From Stagnihabitans tardus (GTDB lineage: Bacteria; Pseudomonadota; Alphaproteobacteria; Rhodobacterales; Rhodobacteraceae): a stretch of 64,000 nt of DNA. This document shows, one piece after another, positions 58,253-64,000 of this stretch. Location of the stretch: contig NZ_JAABNR010000006.1 of the NCBI RefSeq assembly GCF_009925085.1, forward strand, positions 62,001 through 126,000, written 5' to 3'. How positions within the stretch are numbered: position 1 is the first letter of the stretch; every line of letters starts with the position of its first letter. Both the position numbers and the translations under genes were made by a program. Below the pieces are notes generated by a model. The model searched no databases and was not told the origin of the DNA. It saw only the letters and a program-made list of their open reading frames with translations.

Positions 58253-59938
58253 TCACTCCGCCGACAGGCGCGAGATCACGATGGTGACTTCCGGCTTCTT
58301 GCCGATCTCTTCCATGGCGACCTGGCGGACGACGCGCTTCAGGGCCTCCTCCAGCTTGTCGTCATCAGCGAGGATCTTGCGGCCCGCCGAGCCCACGAAC
58401 TCCGCGAGGTCGCCTTCCAGCGTCTCGACGAAATCGCGCCCGCCCTTGCCGGTGGGGGGCAGGCCCATCATGTCAGCCCAGGGCTCGCCCAGGGCAGAGC
58501 CATCCTCGTCCACGATCATCGTGACCGTGACATGGCCGTTCAGCGCCATGCGGATCCGGTCTCGGATCACGCCGTCCATGGCGCCGACCAGGGCCGTGCC
58601 ATCGAGGTAGACCCTTCCCATCTGGAAATAGCCGCAGACGCCCGGCACATCGCCCGTCAGATCGATCATGATCCCATTGGTCGCCACGACCGACTGGATC
58701 CCCGCATCGGTCGCGATCTTGGCATGTTCGCGCAGGTGGCGGTGCTCGCCATGCATCGGGATCACCATATCGGGCAACAGCAGGCGATGCACATGCTCCA
58801 GGTCCGGCCGGTTGGCATGGCCCGAAACGTGATAGAGCCCGCCCGACTCGTCCACGATCTCGACGCCCTTTTCCGAGAGCTGGTTGACCACACGGCCGAT
58901 GTCACGCTCGTTGCCCGGAATGGTGCGGGAGGAGAAGAGGAAGGTGTCGCCTTCCCGCAGCTCCATCCCCAGGTATTTGCCGCGCGCGAGCTGGGCCGAG
59001 GCGGCACGGCGCTCGCCCTGGGAGCCCGTCACGATCAGCATCAGGTTGCCGCGCGGGATATCGACCGCCTCTTCCACGGTCACCGACTTGGGGAAGCGCT
59101 GGAGGATGCCGGATTCCTCGCCCGCCGTGATCATCTTGCGCATGGCGCGGCCGAGGAAGCAGACCGAACGGCCAGCCGCCTTGCCCGCCTCGGCCAGGGT
59201 CTTCAGACGCGCGACGTTGGAGGCGAAGGTCGTGGCCACCATCATGCCGGAGGCATTCTTGATCAGCTCGGAGAGATTGCCGCCGATGGAGCTTTCCGAC
59301 CGCCCGGGGGATTTCGAAAACACATTGGTCGAATCGCACATCAGGGCCTTGATCGGACGTTCCTTGGCCAGGGCCTCGAAGACCTTGTCGTCCCAGGGCT
59401 CGCCCACGACCGGGTTGGGGTCGAGCTTGAAGTCGCCCGAATGGATGATCCGCCCGGCAGGCGTGTCGATGCAAAGCGCGGCGCTTTCCGGGATCGAATG
59501 GCTGACGGGGACATATTGCACCGAGAAGGGGCCGACCTCGATCGGCGTCATCGGGCCCACGACACGGATGGCATCGCGCGAAAGCCCCGCCTCCTCCATC
59601 TTGCCGCGCCCCAAGGCCGCCGTGAAGGGCCGCGCATAGACCGGCTTCTTCAACAAGGGCCACAGATGCGGCAGGGCGCCGATATGGTCCTCGTGGCCAT
59701 GGGTGATGAAGATCGCGTCCAGCCGGTCCAGGCGGTCCACCAGCCAGGAGATATCGGGCAGGATCAGATCGACGCCGGGCGACGAGTCCATATCCGGGAA
59801 GGCCACGCCCATGTCGACCAGGATCAGGCGCTCGCGGTCCTTGGGGCCATAGCCATAGATATAGGCGTTCATCCCGATCTCGCCCGCGCCTCCGAGCGGC
59901 ATATAGATGAGGCGGTCAGGAGAGGTCTTGGGGGCCAT
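58253..59938 (-). CDS. rnj: Ribonuclease J
   Basis: 561-residue metallo-beta-lactamase/beta-CASP ribonuclease with 5'-to-3' exo- and endonuclease activity, important for mRNA turnover in alphaproteobacteria. The zinc site is in ITHGHEDHIGALPHL; the beta-CASP part (VATTFASNVARLKTLAEAG, VTGSQGERRAA) and the C-terminal dimerisation domain are present. The ATG at 59938 is used; one at 59962 would add MPITKSFP. It overlaps the coaX end, so the order nuoN-birA-coaX-rnj is a tight unit. Confidence 0.92.
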   Translation of the reverse strand: MAPKTSPDRLIYMPLGGAGEIGMNAYIYGYGPKDRERLILVDMGVAFPDMDSSPGVDLILPDISWLVDRLDRLDAIFITHGHEDHIGALPHLWPLLKKPVYARPFTAALGRGKMEEAGLSRDAIRVVGPMTPIEVGPFSVQYVPVSHSIPESAALCIDTPAGRIIHSGDFKLDPNPVVGEPWDDKVFEALAKERPIKALMCDSTNVFSKSPGRSESSIGGNLSELIKNASGMMVATTFASNVARLKTLAEAGKAAGRSVCFLGRAMRKMITAGEESGILQRFPKSVTVEEAVDIPRGNLMLIVTGSQGERRAASAQLARGKYLGMELREGDTFLFSSRTIPGNERDIGRVVNQLSEKGVEIVDESGGLYHVSGHANRPDLEHVHRLLLPDMVIPMHGEHRHLREHAKIATDAGIQSVVATNGIMIDLTGDVPGVCGYFQMGRVYLDGTALVGAMDGVIRDRIRMALNGHVTVTMIVDEDGSALGEPWADMMGLPPTGKGGRDFVETLEGDLAEFVGSAGRKILADDDKLEEALKRVVRQVAMEEIGKKPEVTIVISRLSAE

Positions 59939-60710
59939 CGGGAAACTCTTTGTTATGGGCATGGATCAGGACGAGGCCATGCATGGTCAGATCATCTTCG
60001 ACCGCGTCAAATAGCGTCGTGCCTTGCGAGAACAAGGAGGCGAGGCCGCCGGTCGCGATGACTTTCGCGTTGGGCGGGCGCTCCTTGCGGACTTCGCGGA
60101 CGATGCCTTCGATCAGGCCGATATAGCCCCAATAGACGCCGGATTGCATACAGGCAACCGTGTTCGTGCCGATGGCGCGGGCGGGGCGGGCCACATCGAC
60201 ATGGGGAAGCGCCGCTGCCGCCATATGCAGCGCCTCGAGCGAGAGGTTGGCGCCAGGGGCGATGACGCCGCCGATATAGGCGCCGTCATGATCCACGACG
60301 TCGAAGGTCGTGGCGGTGCCGAAGTCCACCACGATCAGGTTGCCGCCATGGCGGGCAAAGCCTGCGACCGTGTTGACCAGGCGGTCGGGGCCCACCGTGA
60401 CGCCCTGATCGACGCGCGGGGCCTGCGGCAGGCGGCATTCGGGCTTGCCCACGACCAGGGGGCGGCAGTTGAAATAGCGGTTGCACAGGACGCGGAGGTT
60501 GAAGACCACGCGCGGCACGGTCGAGGAGATGATGGCCTCGGTCACATCGGCCTCGGTCTTGGTCAGCGCCATGAGGCTTTGGAGCCAGACGAAATACTCG
60601 TCCGCCGTGCGCTTGTGGTCGGTCGAGATGCGCCAGGTGGCGCGGAAGCGGGTGCCGTCCCAGATCGAGAAGACGGTGTTGGTGTTGCCGCAGTCGATGG
60701 CGAGGAGCAT
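59916..60710 (-). CDS. coaX: Type III pantothenate kinase CoaX
   Basis: 264-residue type III kinase for the first step of coenzyme A synthesis. MLLAIDCGNTNTVFSIWDG, VGPDRLVNTVAGFARHGGNLIVVDFGTATTFDVVD and GGVIAPGANLSLEAL are characteristic. It lies between birA and rnj, 93 bp after birA across a type A composite element. Pantothenate kinases of types I and II were not seen. Confidence 0.95.
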   Translation of the reverse strand: MLLAIDCGNTNTVFSIWDGTRFRATWRISTDHKRTADEYFVWLQSLMALTKTEADVTEAIISSTVPRVVFNLRVLCNRYFNCRPLVVGKPECRLPQAPRVDQGVTVGPDRLVNTVAGFARHGGNLIVVDFGTATTFDVVDHDGAYIGGVIAPGANLSLEALHMAAAALPHVDVARPARAIGTNTVACMQSGVYWGYIGLIEGIVREVRKERPPNAKVIATGGLASLFSQGTTLFDAVEDDLTMHGLVLIHAHNKEFPDGPQDLS

Positions 60711-60743
60711 GGGGCTTGTCCTGGAGCTTGGGCTTTTGCGGCA

Positions 60744-60802
60744 AGCCCGGGGGTTTCACACCCCCGGACCCCCGTGGAGATATTTGAGCCAAATTGAAAG
60801 GC
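60744..60802. repeat. Composite element, type A, between birA and coaX
   Basis: Hairpin CCGGGGG-TTTCACA-CCCCCGG (60747-60767), then ACCCCCGTGGAGATATTTGAGCCAAATTGAAAG. It is the inverse of the copies at 38060 and 58188. It sits inside what should be one operon. Confidence 0.8.
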
Positions 60803-60803
60803 G

Positions 60804-61544
60804 TTAGAAGAAGACTTCGGCGGCGGGGATGGGCGTGAGGCCTTGCGCGGTTTGCAGGAGGAGGGCGCCGGTCTCGTCGAGGCCCCGGAAGGTGCCGTGG
60901 AGGGTCTGGCTGCCGGTGCGGGCGCGGATCGGTTCGTTGAGCTTCGCGGCGTTCTGGAGCCAGGCTTCGCGAAGGGGGGCGAAGCCCTGGGTTTGGAAGA
61001 GGCGCTCCCAGTGGTCATAGGCGGGGGCGAGGGCGTCGAGGAAGGTCTCGGGCGTGACGCGCAGGCCGGTGGCGGCGAGGAGCGTCGTGGGCGGCAGGGC
61101 ATCGGGGTCGAGGAGCGCGGGATCGGGGGCGGCGATCAGGTTGACGCCGATGCCGATGGCGAGACAGGGCAGGTTCGCCTCCAATAGGATCCCCGCGATC
61201 TTGGCGCCGTTGCAGAGCACGTCATTCGGCCATTTCAACGCGAAGGCCTGGGGTGTCTCGGTCAGGCTGGTGAAGGCGTCGCGGAGCGCCAGGGCGGCGG
61301 CGAAAGAGCGGAGCGCCACGGTGGCGGGGGGCTCTGACGGGGCCAGAAGCAGCGAGGCGTGGAAATTGCCGCGCGGAGAGGCCCAGGCCCGGGCCCTCCG
61401 CCCCCTGCCCGCGCTTTGCTCATGGGCCAGCACCCAGGCCGGAAACGACTCAACGCCCATGCGGAGTGCATGGGCGTTGGTGCTGTCCAGGGTCTCGAAC
61501 AGGTGGCGGCCGAGGCCCACTGGCCATTGGGGCTTGGCCGACAC
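60804..61544 (-). CDS. birA: Biotin-[acetyl-CoA carboxylase] ligase BirA
   Basis: 246-residue stand-alone biotin protein ligase without the N-terminal DNA-binding domain. LDSTNAHALR, the biotin/ATP loop AHEQSAGRGRRARAWASPRGNFHASLL and ALKWPNDVLCNGAKIAGILLE are conserved. It attaches biotin to the carboxyl-carrier protein of acetyl-CoA carboxylase. It begins 4 bp after the nuoN stop, in a nuo-birA-coaX-rnj order frequent in Rhodobacterales. Confidence 0.94.
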   Translation of the reverse strand: MSAKPQWPVGLGRHLFETLDSTNAHALRMGVESFPAWVLAHEQSAGRGRRARAWASPRGNFHASLLLAPSEPPATVALRSFAAALALRDAFTSLTETPQAFALKWPNDVLCNGAKIAGILLEANLPCLAIGIGVNLIAAPDPALLDPDALPPTTLLAATGLRVTPETFLDALAPAYDHWERLFQTQGFAPLREAWLQNAAKLNEPIRARTGSQTLHGTFRGLDETGALLLQTAQGLTPIPAAEVFF

Positions 61545-61548
61545 GCGC

Positions 61549-62979
61549 TTAACCGATCAGCGCCTGGGCCGCCGCCATCGCCGCGGGCTCCAGCCCGAAG
61601 AGATTGAGCACCGCCGCCAGGATCACGAAGGCCACGCCGAAGAGCGCCACGGCCTCCATCGGCGAGCTGCGCGACTGCGATTGGCCCTCGGTGGTGCCGA
61701 AGTACATGTAATAGACGACGCGCAGGTAGTAGAAGGCGCCGATCACCGAGGCCACGACGCCCGCCACCGCAAGCCAGGTCATCCCGGCATCGACGGCGGC
61801 CTTCAGCACGTAGAACTTCCCGAAGAAGCCCAGCATCGGCGGCACACCGGCCAGCGAGAACATCAGGATCAGCACGGCCAGGGCCTTGCCCGGCGACCGC
61901 TTGGCGAACTGGTTCAGCCCCTCGATATCCGAGACGGGAACGCCGTCCTTTTGCAGCGAGAGGATGAAGGCGAAGGTGCCGATGTTCATGGTCACATAGA
62001 TCGCCATGTAGATCAGCATGGCCTGCACGCCGTAGGCCGTGCCCGCCGCCAGGCCCATCAGCGCAAAGCCCATATGGGCGATGGAGGAATAGGCCATCAG
62101 GCGCTTGATGTCCTTCTGCCCGATGGCCGCCACGGCGCCCACGAACATCGAGACCACCGAAAGCGCCGCCAGGACCTGGGCCCATTGGCCGGGGATGCCG
62201 CCGAAAGCGTCCCAGGTCAGGCGGCCGATCAGGGCCATGGCCGCCACCTTGGGGGCGGTGGCGAAGAAGGCGGTCACCGGGGTCGGCGCGCCCTCGTAGA
62301 CGTCGGGGGTCCACATGTGGAAGGGCGCGGCCGAGATCTTGAAGGCCAGGCCCGAGAGCATGAAGACCAGGCCGAAGATCAGGCCCACGGGCAATTCGCC
62401 CTGCAGGGCCGTGGTGATGCCCGAGAAGAGCGTCGTGCCGGCATAGCCATAAACGAGGCTCGCGCCGTAAAGCAGGAGGCCCGAGGAGAGGGCGCCGAGG
62501 ACGAAATACTTCAGCCCCGCTTCGGTCGAGCGCAGGCTGTCGCGCTGGATCGAGGCCACGACATACAAGGCCAGCGATTGCAGCTCGAGCCCCATGTAAA
62601 GCGCCATCAGGTCTCCGGCCGAGACCATGGCCATCATGCCGACCACCGAAAGCGAGATCAGCACCGGGTATTCGAAGCGCGCAATCCCGCGCTTGGCCAT
62701 GAAGCTTTGCGACATGACCAAGACGGCCGCGGCCGAGAGAAGGATCGTCACCTTGGCGAAACGGGCGAAGGCGTCATCGGTGAAGAGCCCGCCGAAGGCC
62801 GTGGCCGAGCCCTCGCGCGTGCCGATCAGCACCGCCAGGGCCACCATGACCGCCGCCGTGGCCCAGGTCAGGAAACCGGTCATCCCGTCTTTCACGGTAT
62901 AGACCGCCAGCATCAAGGCCCCCATGGCGTAAAGCGCGAGGAGCAGTTCCGGCAGGATGGTTGTCAGGTCTTGGGTCAT
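61549..62979 (-). CDS. nuoN: NADH-quinone oxidoreductase subunit N
   Basis: 476-residue antiporter-like membrane subunit of respiratory complex I. About 13-14 helices are visible, with [25 protein letters not shown] and [22 protein letters not shown] (the Lys-containing proton-channel half) and the C-terminal [10 protein letters not shown]. It begins 9 bp after the nuoM stop. Confidence 0.95.
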   Translation of the reverse strand: MTQDLTTILPELLLALYAMGALMLAVYTVKDGMTGFLTWATAAVMVALAVLIGTREGSATAFGGLFTDDAFARFAKVTILLSAAAVLVMSQSFMAKRGIARFEYPVLISLSVVGMMAMVSAGDLMALYMGLELQSLALYVVASIQRDSLRSTEAGLKYFVLGALSSGLLLYGASLVYGYAGTTLFSGITTALQGELPVGLIFGLVFMLSGLAFKISAAPFHMWTPDVYEGAPTPVTAFFATAPKVAAMALIGRLTWDAFGGIPGQWAQVLAALSVVSMFVGAVAAIGQKDIKRLMAYSSIAHMGFALMGLAAGTAYGVQAMLIYMAIYVTMNIGTFAFILSLQKDGVPVSDIEGLNQFAKRSPGKALAVLILMFSLAGVPPMLGFFGKFYVLKAAVDAGMTWLAVAGVVASVIGAFYYLRVVYYMYFGTTEGQSQSRSSPMEAVALFGVAFVILAAVLNLFGLEPAAMAAAQALIG

Positions 62980-62988
62980 CTCTGCCTC

Positions 62989-64000
62989 TTAATGCGATTG
63001 TTCTTCGGTGACAGCGACCGGAGCCGCCTCCACCAGGGGCACGGCGGCCCGGACATGGGTGACAAGGGCGCCGACGGCGGGCCCGGTGATATCGGTCACC
63101 ACCTTGGGATAGATGCCCAGAAGCAGCGTCATGATGATCAGGGGGGCGAAGATCGCCCGCTCCCGCCGGGTCATGTCAGAGATGGTCTTCAGGCTTTCCT
63201 TGACCAGGGCGCCCAGCGTCACGCGGCGGTAAAGCCACAGGGCATAGGCCGCCGAAAGGATCACGCCGGTGGTCGCGATCGTGGCGATGACCGTATCGAC
63301 CTGGAAGATGCCCATCAGCGTCAGGAACTCGCCGATGAAGCCCGAGGTGCCCGGCAGGCCCACGTTCGCCATGGTGAAGAAGAGGAAGACCAGGGCATAG
63401 GCCGGCATCCGGTTCACGAGGCCACCATAGGCGTCGATCTCGCGGGTGTGCATGCGGTCATAGATCACGCCAACACACAGGAAGAGCGCGCCGGAGATGA
63501 AACCGTGGGAGATCATCTGGAAGATCGCGCCGTCCAGGCCCTGCTGGTTGGCCGTGAAAATCCCCATGGTCACGTAACCCATATGGGCAACCGATGAATA
63601 GGCGATCAGCTTCTTCATGTCGTTCTGCGCCAAGGCCACCAGCGAGGTATAGACGATGGCAATCGCCGACATCCAGAAGACCAGGGGCGCCCAAAGCATC
63701 GCAGCCTCGGGGAACATGGGCAGCGAGAAGCGCAGGAAGCCATAGCCGCCCATCTTCAACAGGATCGCGGCCAGGACGACGGAACCGGCGGTCGGCGCCT
63801 GAACGTGGGCATCGGGCAGCCAGGTATGGACCGGCCACATCGGCATCTTCACCGCAAAGCTCGCGAAGAAGGCGAAGAAGAGGAGCGTCTGCATGCCCCC
63901 CATGACCGTGATGCCAGCCACCACCATGGGCTCGGAGGCGAAGTCATAGGTCATCAGCGTCGGAATGTCGGTGGTGCCCGCCACGAAATACATCGAGACC
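62989..64000 (-). CDS. nuoM: NADH-quinone oxidoreductase subunit M, C-terminal part
   Basis: Partial; the gene runs off the right edge of the window. The visible 337 or so residues include [40 protein letters not shown], the typical NuoM/ND4 signature, and [23 protein letters not shown] with conserved Lys residues of the proton path. It is followed by nuoN. The N-terminus and upstream nuo genes are outside the window. Confidence 0.95.
   Translation of the reverse strand, partial: VSMYFVAGTTDIPTLMTYDFASEPMVVAGITVMGGMQTLLFFAFFASFAVKMPMWPVHTWLPDAHVQAPTAGSVVLAAILLKMGGYGFLRFSLPMFPEAAMLWAPLVFWMSAIAIVYTSLVALAQNDMKKLIAYSSVAHMGYVTMGIFTANQQGLDGAIFQMISHGFISGALFLCVGVIYDRMHTREIDAYGGLVNRMPAYALVFLFFTMANVGLPGTSGFIGEFLTLMGIFQVDTVIATIATTGVILSAAYALWLYRRVTLGALVKESLKTISDMTRRERAIFAPLIIMTLLLGIYPKVVTDITGPAVGALVTHVRAAVPLVEAAPVAVTEEQSH

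Overview
The window is a GC-rich stretch of about 64 kb of chromosome from an alphaproteobacterium, most probably a member of the Rhodobacteraceae (Rhodobacter/Paracoccus-like). The main evidence is the cell-cycle set CckA, CtrA and SciP (DUF1153), the sorbitol/mannitol ABC cassette in the order described for Rhodobacter sphaeroides (smoE-F-G-K-smoS-mtlK), DUF2852 and RDD proteins, RNase J, and the gene order nuoM-nuoN-birA-coaX-rnj. I saw no tRNA, rRNA, transposase, phage gene or CRISPR array. Almost everything is housekeeping or catabolic chromosome; the unusual material lies in the intergenic DNA.

Layout. 1-5.8 kb: outer-membrane biogenesis (lptF end, lptG, lptD, surA) and pdxA. 5.9-8.4 kb: a block on the minus strand (VOC protein, bpt, RDD protein, DUF2852 protein). 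8.6-11.2 kb: ilvB-ilvN behind a leader peptide and intrinsic terminator, a classical attenuator. 11.3-14.3 kb, minus: an SDR, an enolase-superfamily dehydratase and CorA. 14.3-22.4 kb: a polyol utilisation operon (HAD phosphatase, SorC/DeoR-type regulator, ABC transporter, sorbitol and mannitol dehydrogenases). 22.4-23.9 kb: 1.5 kb of non-coding repeats. 23.9-30.7 kb: cckA, an RsmB-like methyltransferase, an SDR, two small paralogous membrane proteins and guaB. 30.8-37.9 kb: mixed functions, including glk with a LacI-type regulator, and a LysR regulator divergent from a phytanoyl-CoA dioxygenase-like gene. 38.2-42.2 kb: cysS behind a Cys-Cys leader peptide, a 36-codon small ORF, cimA and a squalene/phytoene synthase-like gene. 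42.4-45.7 kb: GNAT protein, pgk, two cyclophilins and a 42-residue membrane protein. 46.2-52.1 kb, minus: recG, ligA, ctrA, sciP. 52.2-64 kb: mnmA, prfC, a RhlE-type helicase, a PepSY-like membrane protein, then rnj, coaX, birA, nuoN and nuoM (cut by the window end).

Connections. CckA feeds the CtrA phosphorelay and SciP is the CtrA inhibitor. The region upstream of cckA carries an exact TTAA-N7-TTAA box and the ctrA upstream region a near match, which suggests a feedback loop inside this window. ilvBN and cimA both serve branched-chain amino-acid synthesis. Both ilvB and cysS are preceded by leader peptides rich in the relevant amino acid.

The intergenic regions hold at least five repeated classes: (1) a composite element with a conserved CTTTCA...CAAATATC core followed by hairpins whose stems covary, more than 20 copies; (2) GCCCYGCCGACTG motifs placed as pairs about 40 bp apart directly after the stop codons of three genes; (3) a tandem array of about eleven ~93-bp units; (4) 18-bp CCCGGGGTATACCCCGGG palindromes; (5) GCCCCGGG-TCAAG-CCCGGGGC hairpins. 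All functional ideas about these are inference from sequence alone.
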